NCBI GenBank assembly: GCA_013399855.1
Contig: VXAY01007011.1
Location: forward strand, 887,736-951,735
Origin: Oxyruncus cristatus
Lineage: Eukaryota > Chordata > Aves > Passeriformes > Cotingidae
DNA: 64,000 nucleotides
Direction: 5' to 3'
In this document: positions 47,622 to 60,000 of the stretch, piece after piece
Layout of the letters: every line of letters begins with the position of its first letter
Numbering within the stretch: position 1 is the first letter of the stretch
The notes under the pieces: model-generated
What the model saw: only the letters and a program-made list of their open reading frames with translations
Database searches by the model: none
Told to the model about the DNA's origin: nothing
Made by a program: the position numbers and the translations under genes

Positions 47622-47731
47622 AGAATTGACGCCTTTGCTCAAGGTCATGCAGCAGATTGCTGGGTGATCCAGGAAGGCAACTTTACTGATTCCTAGTCTC
47701 TTGTCCTATCCGCTGAACTGTTTCTGACCTC
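47622..47731 (+). mobile_element. MIR-like SINE relic (core/3' half)
   Basis: GCTCAAGGTCATGCAGCAGA, then a GG(G)TGATCC-type stretch, GATTCCTAGTCTCTTGTCCT and ATCCGCTGAACTG follow the order of the MIR-family core and 3' region (AAGGTCACACAGC, then GACTCC.AG..C..TGCTCTATCCACT). MIR-type SINEs are ancient amniote elements found in birds only as decayed copies. Confidence 0.6.
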
Positions 47732-48770
47732 TGTTGTAATGGACCTTTCTTAGGTTGAGCCATCTCCTTTTTGAGAGAAAATAAAATATTATTTCATCAA
47801 TAAAAAATGAAGTCCAGTACACATGTTCACCGTCCTTCAAAACAGACAAAAGATGCAAAGATGGATTTTGTATTTAGCAACAGTTGAAGGATACAGTATT
47901 GTTTGTGCAATACTCTTTAGGTCTCCAGAGATTCTTTCCTAAGCACAGAAAGGCTGAGGAAGTGAAGGCATTGGCATGGTGTCGAAGCAGCTGCAGAGGG
48001 TTGGCTAAGCTACAAGCATGTGACTGCAGAGTAGGTCAGAAAATAAAGAATGTTGCTTTGTTGTTTTGAAAGAATATATAGCTTTAGCTAATTTAGAATT
48101 AATATTATAATGTCATACACAAAATAGGGATGATTGCACTGTAAGGGTTGCAATGTAGCACATAAACAATTGGGGGGTTTACGCCATGTATTTCCAAAAT
48201 ATTTTCAGTATCTTTTTTGTAATCTAGACACATTCTTATACCAGTTTGACTCTAATAGGCCACCTCTGGCCAGTACTGCTTCCAGGGCCTTTGTCTACAC
48301 TTCACTTACTCCTGTTGACTTCCTTGGCACAGAGATTTCTTTTTTTACTTAAGTGTTTTGTGAAGGAGAAATACTATAAATTTTTAAATTGTGTTTAGAG
48401 ATTTAAGGTTTAATTTAGTTCTTCAGTACCATATGAGAAGCGCCTTGAGAGGTTTTTGACAAGGACAGTGTGCCAGCTTTTTGAGGAAACGGTAAGAAAA
48501 AACAAAGCAAAACTTAAACCTGTTGCTTTGGGCATCAAGTAGTCAGTGAAGAAATAGTAAAAATAAAATAATACAGGATTTGCTGCCGTTCAACTTTTCT
48601 TCTTAAAAAAATCTCCTATTTTTGTCACTTTTGATTCATCTGTTTTTAAAATCGTACCATTTTTTGCTCCATTGTAGTTTTTAATATAAATGTCATTAAT
48701 GTGCTTTTCTGTGAAATTTTTTCTTTATGCACTGATGCTCTTGCCTGTGACGATGGTAACTGGGCTTCAG

Positions 48771-48812
48771 GGAAACTCTTGCTTAAAAGCTGGAAACTGT
48801 TGCTTAAAAGCT
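48771..48812 (+). repeat. 21-bp tandem duplication
   Basis: Units 48771-48791 and 48792-48812 are GGAAACT, then C or G, then TTGCTTAAAAGCT. They differ at a single base, so this is a recent or constrained direct duplication. Confidence 0.95.
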
Positions 48813-49197
48813 AAGAGTAAGAACACAGATTATTCCGCTTATAGACCTCTGTTGTCTTAAGATGCTCCTTTTGCTAATTTTAGTATCTTGGCTAGATACT
48901 GCAAGGGAACACCACATTGTGGACTAATTCCTACAGGTGTTTTAATTTTTTTTGTCAGTTGTATGTATGTTTCCAGAAACAGGAGAGAAGGAGTTAATAG
49001 AGTAGGAATTCATTAAATGCTCTCGAAGATTGGATTTATATTGGCACTAGGTTCCATTCCAATCGGTGCTTATCTTGTTCCTAAAGGCTTTTTTTTTTTG
49101 CCTGGGACCTTATATTAGTGTAGGAAGGCTTGCAGAACAAGTGTTTACATTTTTTTAGGTTACAGATCAAAATTCAGCTGAAGATGCTGTGAATAAT

Positions 49198-49245
49198 TAT
49201 TACTGCTGTAATAGTACAGCAGTAATATTTCTCACTGTTGAGAAA
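49198..49245. repeat. perfect 13-bp-stem hairpin plus adjacent 6-bp hairpin
   Basis: The arms TATTACTGCTGTA (49198-49210) and TACAGCAGTAATA (49215-49227) are exact reverse complements around the 4-base loop ATAG. Directly after them, TTTCTC (49228-49233) and GAGAAA (49240-49245) form a second hairpin with loop ACTGTT. In the intronic RNA this would be a compact double stem-loop. No known RNA family is recognised. Confidence 0.85.
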
Positions 49246-52200
49246 CAGCAGTGGGCTCACGTTCAAAGAGGGAGATTTGTGGTGTCCTGAGGATGCTCAA
49301 AGTGAGTTCATCATACCCTCTGCATAGTGCATGAGCCTGGAACAGAAGCCTGGCAGTTGTTCCTGGTTGGCAGATGTGGGCTGTTACATTTTAATGGCTT
49401 TTCACTGTTCTAACAGTCCGAAAAATTGTAGAAAAATTGTATTTCTCAGTGTCTGTGTGGAGTTGGACACCAATAAGAGGGCTCATATCCATTCATGGCT
49501 ATGAATTTTAATTCAAGAATAGTTGCATTAAAAGTCTTTTGGGGAAATGGATGCAGCTATACTAGCAACTTGATATTTGCCATGCTGCTTGCTATTTTAA
49601 GGTTTGTAGCTTTTCTGAATGGAATAACTGCACTCCCAGCTCTTGCATGTTTACTTCTATTCCCTCCAGCCCTAGTCTTTTCTGCATGTTTTAAACAAGG
49701 TCGTTAGTATGTATTTGGGACATAGAATATGAATGTTGTATTGCAAATCCAGGACAAAAATGTAATGTTTAGCATTTTAATTAACATAAATTTAGACTAG
49801 GAGTTTCTCTCTAGATTGGAGTGTGGGATAGGATAATGTCTGTTTTTTATAAGTCGCATGGTCTTCAGTCCTTTTTTGATCCTTTAAGCAAAATATCATT
49901 AGAATCTTCTGTATCCTAGTAAGCTTTGACTTCATAGACGAAACAGAAATGTGTCTGACAAAGCATCAAATATGAGAAAAGAATGAAGTGGTCTAGTAGG
50001 GAGAAAGATTTGGTTTATTGCTTTAACAAGAGCTTTAAAAAATAAGCAAGCGTGAATTGAATACTCAGTTCATTGAGAAGTTTAGTTGCCTGACAGTGCT
50101 TCTGGACTTCAATTTGTGAACTTATTCACAGTGATATGATGAATTATTTGGAGTGTTCATCACACCACTGAACTTTCGAGGGTTTGGTCTTCCTCAGGCT
50201 AATAAAACACTAGGTAATGTTATTGTTCAATAGATTTGAAAAATGGTGTTTTGTTTTGGCATGTAAGAGGGCAAAATAATTGCTTTTGGAGGAATAAGTG
50301 CACATAATGTTATTTAAGCTTATAATGTAAAGTTCAATGGACCTGATATTAGATTTACATCTGTATTTTGATTTAAGATTGATTGCATGACTGTCCATTC
50401 TTCTTCTCTTTTTTTTTTCTTCAAAGAAAAACAGAGTATTGGAATAAAGAATTCTATACTTCAGTTGTAAAATAGAGTACTTTCCTATGCTTTGAGAGGA
50501 AAACGTTTTTTGTATGCCTGTGAGGAAACAGAATCTTGTGCTCCTGCTCTGTCCTTTATTTGTAAATAGAAATTGCTTACCTTGCTGCAGTGCATGTACA
50601 CTTTGCTTTGCCATTGATTCATTGTGAGCATTAGCGTAATGTTAATAACTAGGAGCAAGAGGCACCAAGGTCTCTCTTTTCTGAACACATGCAGACAGAA
50701 AATGCTGTAAATCCCCATAACATTGCACCTTTCTGTAGAAAAACTATTCAGGCATGAAGCATGAACTTGACAACTCCTGAACTTTGTTGTCATGTAAGAC
50801 ACACAGGAAGGAGGAGAAACACACTGGGTATTTACCCTTCATTTAGTGCAGCTATTTGAAATTACATAACAGCACCCTTCTTAGTTACATGTAGCGTATC
50901 TATTTGAATGTAGTATGTTCTGCAAACCTGAAAGATAAGCTTTTCCATAGAGAATGGACATAATCAGAGAACAGGTTGGAAGAAGGCTGACAAACATTGC
51001 CAAACTCTGGAACTGCTTCCTGGTTATGGTCTGTGTAAGCCAGTAATTAATCCAGGGTAGCAGCAGCTGTTGTGAAAGCTGCAGCTCCCGTGATACTGTA
51101 GCACAAGGAGCATGTGCATTTGGAGCTGGTAGAAGGGCCCGAGCAGCCTCTGTTCTCTGGTGCCCAGAGTCCAGACAGGAGAGAACCTGAGTAACTTGGG
51201 AGGGACTGGTCAAAGACAGCAGAAAACCTAGTTAAAAATAGAAAACACCAGGATGAAAGGTGGAGTTCATGATACCAGTACTTGAAGGACTCAGTGAAAT
51301 AGATTGCACATCACTGATTTACATTTAGAGATGGTTCACTACAGAGATGTTGGCTATAAATGATGTTTTCTACAGCCAACTGCCTTCTTATTTTTTTTTG
51401 GTAGGATAATAGTCTTATAGTAGTGTTTCATTTGTTGCGGCAATCTTTGTTTCATTTTAGCTTCTGTGCAATTGTTTTAGGTATTCAGCAGATTTGCATT
51501 TTTATTTAGCTTTGTGCCCTGATGGTTTCCTGTATGTGTAAAACTCCCAAGAGCTGGTGTGGTATTTGCATGGTTGAGAGTGTCTGGAGGAACTGTTTTT
51601 ATGTCAGCATCTGAAGCTGGAAGGTGGACAGCAGAACATGTTTAACAGTGGAAAGATGGAGAATAAACCTTGTGTTGCAATTCCTGGGAGTATATTCTGG
51701 GAACAATGAGATAACTGAGCTTTACTCTGATTTTCGTGGCTGGCTTGCCTTAGAGAGTTCACATCATTCCACTTGCAAAATTGTCTACTGGATGTCTGTA
51801 TAAATACTGGCAAAAAAAGTATTCTTTCGGGGGGGGCTGGAGATCACATCATAGCTAGGTGCTAACAAGTTGCATAATTGAAATATTAGGAAAAAAATTT
51901 GAAATTTACACTTGCAGTGGATGTAATAAAGACCTTCTCTTTTTTTGCTTGACCTTCTTATGACGGTTTCTAGGAGTTTTGGCAGTCTGACAAAAATGGA
52001 CAGATGTTAAATTGAAGAGTTAAATTATACTTTAAAAGAAGGATAGCAGTAACACCCTGTGTTTGTTATTCTTCCCTACCTGAAATCCTGGTTCAATTTA
52101 CATTAAAATTGGGAGTTGTGGTAATTACTGGACAAAATTGCAGTATCAACTTAATTGGGAAAAGGCTTGAAAATGTTAATGAAATAGTAGAAGGAGAAAT

Positions 52201-53884
52201 TTGCATATGAAAAAAATTAAAACTGGGAATTCTAAATAAAATATTTTTAAGAAACAATGGAAAAACTAGGCATTTCTTTGTTCATCTTACACTGAGGTCT
52301 TGTTTATGCATTAGCACTCAAAATATTTAGTTACTGTACAGCACCTAACAGCAACTGTGGTTCTTAAGTGACTGACATTTGTATGAAGAACATAATTCTT
52401 TTAAATGTGGAAATTTTTTTGCTCTTGAGCTTGCTACAGAACCGCCTATGATACCCTCGACTTTTAACAATTAATGGATTATTTTAATCCTTAGTTTTTA
52501 ATTTTTGAAGTAAAATTTCTATGATAAAATGCATTACAGAAAAATACAATGAAAATTTCTTGATGTAGTTGGTTGAAGAGAAAATATGCTGGAATATGTT
52601 TTCTTATTTAAACAGATGATGTAAATCACAGAATTGATATGTGGTAGAAATAAATTCTGGTGAATTATACAAGCAGGAAGAGAATAATGAAATTAATAAT
52701 TTCAGTCAGTGGTCTTTCTCAAGGGGAAAGTGCCTGTGCATGATGTGTTTGTGGAAATATAGAGGAAAACAATAGATTAAAGCCACTGATTTTCAATTTG
52801 AACATGGTTATCTGTGTTTGATAAGTATTTAATTTAAAAGTGTTTAAAGAGCATTTTAAATGTCTTCCAAAAAAAGGAAAAATTCTGACAAAAGTATTTC
52901 AATATTCAAACAGTGCAATCTTTTCTGCACACATCCCTATCCCTAAAGACAAATAAATAATAAAGTAATTAAATAAATGCTATGACATTGCTAAACTTTG
53001 GTGATTCAGAAGCAATCTTTGAGTGTAGGGTACTTCTGAAACTTCCATGCCTGGACTTGTGTGACTTGCACCTCAATCTCATTTCTAATGCAAAACAGTA
53101 AAAGGCTATTCCTAGTTGTTTAAATTACAGTGCTAACCTGAATATTTGTAGTGGTAATGCTTTCTGTGTAGATGAAGCACTGTGTGTTTTATTTTTTTCC
53201 ATTAAATAAATGATTTGCCTCAAGCTGGTCTTGCAAGTTGATATATTTAAACTGACCCATTTTTAGATATGGAGATCTGGCACTGCTTTGGAATCATGAG
53301 TGCCAATTAGTTGTTGGGGGTTTTTTGATCTGAAGTGGCCTGCAATGTGCCAGTCTGCCTGTCCAGTGAATGCATGGTCTTGGATAAGAGAATTTGTGTA
53401 TTACTTTGAGGAGGCAGTAGGAGAAAGCAAAGGATGCCATTTCAGGTAAAACTCTGCCGGCACTTGTGGAGACCCATGGCTGTGAAGTTGCTACTAACAG
53501 GCCTCTTGGGTCTTTGAGAAGGATGATCAAGTTGCTAAATTGCTCAGCTCTGCTTCTTTTGGGGAAGAGGAGGTAAAACTCATAAGTTTTATCCTCCCTC
53601 TTGCTTTATGTTCCCAGTGGCTTTATTTATAACAATGTGATGTCCACTTTTGATATGTAGTGTGGGCAGGATCAATAGTTCTCCACAGTTTTATAAGTAA
53701 AGGAGTCCTGGGAAGCGCTGTGTCTGTATCATTCAGGTTTTCCATGAATATTCAAAGGCTTCTATTATAGTGTGTTCCACTGAGAAGTTAAGATTTTAAT
53801 GTTTTTTCCCTGTATTTTAGATTAAAGTTCATTTGTGTGTTTTATACCAAAGACCGGAAGCTGAATAGCCCCCCTTAATCCAGG

Positions 53885-55241
53885 AGCAAACAGTGACCTG
53901 CTGAGCCATTTGGATCCTCACAGTCTATGGGACTAGATGAGATCCATCCTAGGGTGATGATGGAGCTGGCGGAAGAGCTTGCCAAGCTGCTCTCCATCAT
54001 TTACCAACAGTCCTGGCTCACTGGGGAGGTCCCAGATGATTGGAAGTTGGTGAATGTCCCGCCGATCCACAAAAACGGCTGCAAGGAGGACCCAAGCAAG
54101 AAACTACAGGCCTGTCAGCCTGACCTCAGTGCCTGGCAAGGTTATGGAGCAGATCATCCTAAGTGCAATCACACAGCACCTACAGGACGGACAAGGGATC
54201 AGACCCAGCCAGCACGGGTTTAGGAAGGGCAGGTCCTGTCTGACCAACCTGATCTCCTTTTATGATCAGGTGACCCACCTGGTGGATGAGGGGAAGGCTG
54301 TGGATGTGTCTACCTGGACTTCAGCAAAGCCTTTGACACCATTTCCCACAGCATACTCCTGAAAAAGCTGGCAGCCCAGGGCTTGGACAGGGGCACTCTG
54401 TGCTGGGTTAGGAACTGGCTGGAGGGCCGGGCCCAGAGAGTGGTGGTGAACGGGGCTGCATCCAGTTGGTGCCCAGTCACTAGTGGTGTCCCCCAGGGAT
54501 CAGTGTTGGGCCCAGTTCTGTTTAATATCTTTATTGATCTGGATGAGGGGATTGAGTGTACCATTAGCAAATTGGCAGACAACACCAGGTTGGGGAGGCA
54601 TGTTGATCTGCTAGAAGGCAGGAGAGCTCTGCAGAGGGACCTGGACAGACTGGAGAGCTGGGCTGATTCCAACGGGCTGAGGTTCAACAAGACCAAGTGC
54701 CAGGTCCTGCACTTTGGCCACAACAACCCCCTGCAGCGCTACAGGCTGGGCACAGAGTGGCTGGAGAGCAGCCAGGCAGAAAGGGANNNNNNNNNNNNNN
54801 NNNNNNNNNNNNNNNNNNNNNNNNNNNNNNNNNNNNNNNNNNNNNNNNNNNNNNNNNNNNNNNNNNNNNNNNNNNNNNNNNNNNNNNNNNNNNNNNNNNN
54901 NNNNNNNNNNNNNNNNNNNNNNNNNNNNNNNNNNNNNNNNNNNNNNNNNNNNNNNNNNNNNNTCTCAGGCAACCAGCAGCAGGACAAGAGGGCACGGTCT
55001 TAAGCTCTGCCACGGGAGGTTTAGCTTGGATATGAGGAAGAAATTCTTTACAGAGAGTAATCAGACATTGGAATGGGCTGCTCAGGGAGGTGGTGTATTC
55101 ACCGTCCCTGGAGGTTTTTAAGATAAGACTGGATGTGGCACTGAGTGCCATGGTCTAGTAACCACAGCAGTGTTGGATCAAGGGTTGGACTTGATGATCT
55201 TGGAGGTCTTTTCCAACCCAGCTGATTCTATGATTCTATGA
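53885..55241 (+). pseudogene. CR1 non-LTR retrotransposon, 5'-truncated, broken reverse transcriptase
   Basis: This is the largest mobile element here. It encodes fragments of the CR1 ORF2 reverse transcriptase in sense with ZDHHC14. The first RT block (around LDEIHPRVMMELAEELAKLL and [20 protein letters not shown]) is in frame 2, starting 53927. The next ([39 protein letters not shown]) shifts to frame 3 near 54100. After another shift near 54310, SKAFDT and the conserved [14 protein letters not shown] return to frame 2. The catalytic (F/Y)ADD position reads LADN. A 176-base N gap (54787-54962) removes the thumb-side region. The 3' end reads CTTGATGATCTTGGAGGTCT, TTCCAACCCAGCTGATTCTA and ends in ATTCTATG repeats, diagnostic of CR1. 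Frameshifts and catalytic change make it inactive. Confidence 0.95.
54787..54962. other. assembly gap (176 N) inside the CR1 element
   Basis: Run of N within the retrotransposon, a typical place for assembly collapse of interspersed repeats. Confidence 1.
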
Positions 55242-58200
55242 CTTGCAATATGGAGAATTGCAGAGGAAAAAGGAGTAAAAAAAAAAAAAAAAAAATCCAG
55301 GGTAAGTGAGCAGCTGTGTGGTGTTTAGCTACCTGCCAGGTTAAACCATGACAATAAGACAGTGAATCTACCATTCCTACGCTCATAAGACTATGTGTGG
55401 GATTTCATTTTAAGGCTAAGTCCACATAGCAGCTCAGGGAATTTAGAAACAACGGCTGAACTTCATCCTGCCTTCTGCATGTTCCTACCTGTTCACTGGC
55501 ACTCATTAACTGCACAGTGAGTGAAGTTGTTCAGGAAACTGATCAAACAGAAAATGAATGGTTTTGGGTATTTTGGTTTTGTTTTGCTTTCCAGAAAAGG
55601 GAACAGGTTGAAAACAATTCCTCTGTTTTAAGTCAGTGTTAGCCAGCTCATTTGTGCTATATTGGGGAAGTGACAGTAGAGTGTGTCCAGGGGTAGGAAT
55701 TGCATTTACAGGCCTTTGCCCTTTAGCAAGAGCTAGGCTTTACATCTAGCCTTTAGATCTTATAAATAGTGTAGGGTGAAAACAAAATACAGCTCATTGA
55801 AAGCTTGGAGCTGGTGGCAGCTTACTTGTGTGTGCTTCAGTTTCATCTAGAAGCTCACACTCCTTGGGGGACTTGCTTGTGACGTAAGGCATTTCCGCTT
55901 GTTTTGTCCCAGTTTTCATTTCTGTTCATTAGTACTTGGGATTAACCTGGTGGTTTAGTTATAAAATCCCCTAACAGGAAATAATAAGAAATAATGAGGA
56001 AGTGATATGAAGCATAACAGGAAAAAAAGTGTTCTATATGAGCTGTTTAAAAGAAATGGTGAGTTTATGTATTTAGTGGAATTCATTAGTTTGTAGTTGT
56101 ATTCTATGGAAACCAGATCTTGCACTGTATGCAAAACTGGAAAATTCAAGTACAAATACATTTTTGGCTTTTCAAATAAGTAGTCAGAGAACAGAAATAG
56201 CAATAAAGCAAGACTTTGATTTGCTGCATGGTTGGAAACCATGCCTTTTCTGAGTTTGTCTTTTGAGGATGTGGCATACTTGCATTGACCTTTCATAAAG
56301 AAACCAATTATTTGCTAAGATTCAGGCACTTGAAGTAGAGTTTGGTAGATATTCCTCATTTTCTTACTACCTTGCTTGGAAATTTCTGGCCAACAGTTGA
56401 TGCAATCAAAATTTTAGAAACTGTGTTTTTTAAGACAAAAGTGTTCTTTCTCTGTATAACAAAGCAGAATTTAATTGCCCTTGTAGGAGCTTCAGTAACC
56501 ACATCTGTTTTGCAGACAGGTTCATTTTGCATTATGCATTTTATTTATCTCAGCTTTGAAGTTTGACAGCGAATCATTAGAGTTAATTCATGTAGCAATA
56601 AAAACTGGGAGGTCACGCAAGGCTGTTGCTTTGATTGTTGTATATCTGCTTCATTAAACCCTTAAGACCTTTACTTGTAGAAGAGAGTTTGTGGTTAACT
56701 TCTACAATGTCATAATCAACATTGCTTGCTTAGCTTCATCCGAATTCCTACATCCAAATCCAGCCAGTGAAAATCTGATCTCAGTGGTAATGCACTACAA
56801 TTTGATTGAGTCAGTGCTGCAAGGTGTTCCACTGAACACTTGCAGATTTGAGCAGAGGACAGAGAAGTCCCTGCAGTCTTTCATTCTTGAAATTGCTCAT
56901 GTGTTTGGACAGCAGCTTGAAAGACCAAACTGCAGAGGGTTTCTGCATGAAACTTTGAAGACCAGTCGATTTTAGATTGTTAAACTGAGGAGGAAGTAAT
57001 ATTCTGCTTATTACTTGCCCACCTTTTGTTTGTCAGGTGTTGTTTTCCATAGCCTTCACATGTTTGCAGCATTCTAAATTTCCTGGATTTGAAACGAAGT
57101 TATTAGAAGACTGATTTTTGTCTTGTATTTTATCAAATTAGTTTTGTTAAGTTGAGCACTCTGAAATGAGAGAATGTATGATTTAGAAACAATGTACAAA
57201 CCACAAAAATAATAATTTAATAAATCTACTTTTACAAGTAAATTTCAAAACCTATTGAAATTAGTCTGTGCATGCCTTAATATGTCTTTAAAAATTCAGT
57301 AGGAATTTTAAGGGCTGTTCAAAAGGATCAGGAACATGTGGGAAACTACTGAAGAACTTCCTCAGATAATCTTGTTAGGAATTTCATGTAATACTGTTTG
57401 GACTAATCTATACTCAAATTACATCACATTTTTTGTGTGCCAGCAGCGTGCTTGTAATAAAAACAAGTACAAAGAAGCAACCCTTCAAACCCTATAAGAG
57501 AATGAAATTATTTCACTCTGATCATTCTCTTTGTCCTGTTTATATATTCTTTGTCAGGCAGCAACCTCCAAGGTTCTTGCTGTGCCCTCTCTTTTGCCCA
57601 TCTTTCCATCTTTCGCTGTCTGTGTTGTTCTTCATGCACGTCTTTGGCTGCTTTCTTTAAACTGGCAACTTGTCATTAGAAAAGTAAATTATAAGCTATT
57701 TTTATTCTTCTAGCCCAGAGTCTTGATTTGTGTTTTATCTGTCTATGTGGGTATTCTGTTGGTGTCTCTAAATTGAAAGAGGTCAAGGTTAGAACATGGT
57801 TTCACAAGAGGCAGTGGTCTGAATGAAAACCTTGCTGACAGCTGCTGAAATGGAGGTCTCCTCCCTCTGTCCCAAGTTCCCTCTCACTATAATTTGGTGT
57901 GTGCTTTTTTCTCTCTTGCTTTGTGCCAGTCTCAATGCTCCTTTCCAAGTGCATGTTTGGTTTGTTGAAGAGACAGAAGTCAAGAAAGTGGTATTGTTTT
58001 CATACGTTTTAGTAAACTAACTTTGCTCACAAAAGAACCTGACGAAAATTTGTGTTGGCGTAAGGGCAGAAGTTTGGGACCGAGAGGCTCGGAGCAATGA
58101 TGCAGTGGAGTTGAAAGGAAGGGTAAACTGAGAGGAGCCATAAATGAGAGTGGAAGGAGAAACACCAAACCCTTTGGGCTAGTTTAAAGAAAGCAGTGTG

Positions 58201-58689
58201 GTCTCATTCAGGTGTTAACTTGTAACATGTGGAACTGAACTTGGGGTTTGCAGTGCCAGCCTTCTCTCTTTTGTTGGACATCACTTGCATACCAATAGCT
58301 ACTGGGATATTAAATAGCCAATACTTGGAGAAATGGAAATTAAGTTGATGATGTAGGAAAATGAACAATTATTTTATTTCCTTATGTTATTTGGTTCAGC
58401 TATATTTATAGTGTATTTTTCCTAGAGTACTTATATTTGATAAATTCTATGAAGAGTTTTACGTTGATGAAAAGCTTGACATAGAGTATCCTCTTAATAG
58501 TCTTGCTAGCCAAGCTTTTAGGGGTCTTTTTTTTAATTAGTGTAATTAAGTGTGATCTCTGCATGACATTTGTACTTCTATTGTTTTCTGTCTGCCAACT
58601 GAGCAATTACTAAATGGACTCTCTAAAGTATAAACCCCTGTCTTCTTATCCTCTGTAGCAAGTGGTTGTATTTGGAACTAAATTTAACT

Positions 58690-58711
58690 TTTGTTGTTGT
58701 TGTTGTTGTTA
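58690..58711 (+). repeat. (TTG)7 microsatellite
   Basis: About seven TTG/GTT units in a row ending in TTACTATC. Simple trinucleotide repeat. Confidence 0.9.
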
Positions 58712-59985
58712 CTATCGGCTTAGTCTCTCTCCAAATCTCCATTGTCCATACTGGGTAAATTTGTCATTTACTGAATCTCTCCCCATCACTGAATAACTGT
58801 CAATGAACTGTTCAGGAAAGACTTTGTCTTTCCAGGAAAGGCCTTAAGGAGACTTCTTTTCTTTCCTCCCCTTTTCTAATGATAGCACTTGCAAGTTGTA
58901 GGACTCTCACTGTGTGTGCACCTCAGTACAGTTACTATGTGTACTTTTCTGCTGGTGTCTGTATTTACGAGGAGCATGGTTACACAGTTAAGAGGGCTTC
59001 TGGTAAGAATTGCTTTTGTTCTCATGTATCCTTTGTTCTCAGGGGTGATGCTTGACAATGTTGCCAGGGTGTCTTTATTTTTATCTAGCTATGACAGACT
59101 AGTCTTCCAGCAGATTTTATTTCCCTCCTACACTCATGCAAACTTTCACACGGTGCTTCAAAAAAGCAGCTGAGAAGCCAAGCAAAAAGCAGGGCTAAAG
59201 GTATAAAGCTCCTCTATTAATTAATTCAAACCTTTAAGTGTGTTATAGCTTGCTATGTGCAGAACAAACATTTTTCTCTGAAGAAGCTATTTTCACAGTC
59301 ACAGTTTCTAGTGGGATCTGTGGTCAAGTAGTAATTCCTAAAAATTTTTTGGGGTGGACCTAGTCAGTACTTGCTGTCATTACAGATGCTGATTAAGAAC
59401 AATTGTTCTTCTATAAGGTGTAAACTGAGGACATCAGTTCACATCTAGTAGTTACCCAGTGTCAGTTTGAAAAGGTTGAAAATAGAATAGAGATTTTTCT
59501 GGACCTCTCTGCTTTTTATCATAAGTGGTGCTCACAATGGGCAGGTCTGTGCTCAGGGAGTCCCTCTGCCTGAAAATTCTGAAATTTGCTGTAAGGAAAT
59601 ACCCACTAATGTTTACTTTAAAAACTCACTGAAAATACCTTCAAAAAAAAGATATTTCTTGTAATATCTGAGGAAAGCTGATGCCTGAAGGGATACATTC
59701 TCGTTTATAGCAAATTAATTAAGGAATTTGAGCAAATATTAGGGATAATCTTTTTCTGCGTACTTGACATTTCTGAAAGTAGTAACACTAGAACAAATTG
59801 TTTAATACTGACTCAATGTAGCAGTACAAGTAGATTTGTTGCATAAGCATGTAAATATAAATTATATAAATATGCAAGTGTATTTCTACAGATACATTCA
59901 CAAATATGAGCTAAGATCCACATTTTTAATTTGGAGTCATGGTTAGTGGATTTTTAATAACCCAGGAGAATTACCATTTTTTTCA

Positions 59986-60000
59986 CCCCCCCCCCCCCCC
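59986..60000 (+). repeat. poly-C tract (C15)
   Basis: Fifteen C residues flanked by TTTTTTCA and TTTTTATA. Shorter C-runs lie at 10693-10703 and 28765-28774. Confidence 0.95.

Larger units (their letters stand above)
47732..53884. other. intron 1 segment without recognised genes
   Basis: AT-rich sequence with a 21-bp tandem duplication (48771) and an adjacent pair of hairpins (49198-49245). Open frames at 50210-50614 and 50881-51213 on the minus strand show no recognisable protein family. Confidence 0.5.

Noticed and set aside
54310..55151. Minus-strand ORFs opposite the CR1 element
   Set aside because: They are antisense shadows of the CR1 reverse-transcriptase frame, and one is extended by N.
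55277..55295. A19 run after the CR1 as its poly-A tail
   Set aside because: CR1 elements end in short ATTCTATG-type repeats, seen at 55225-55240, not in poly-A. The A-run lies 35 bases beyond that end and is better read as a separate simple repeat.
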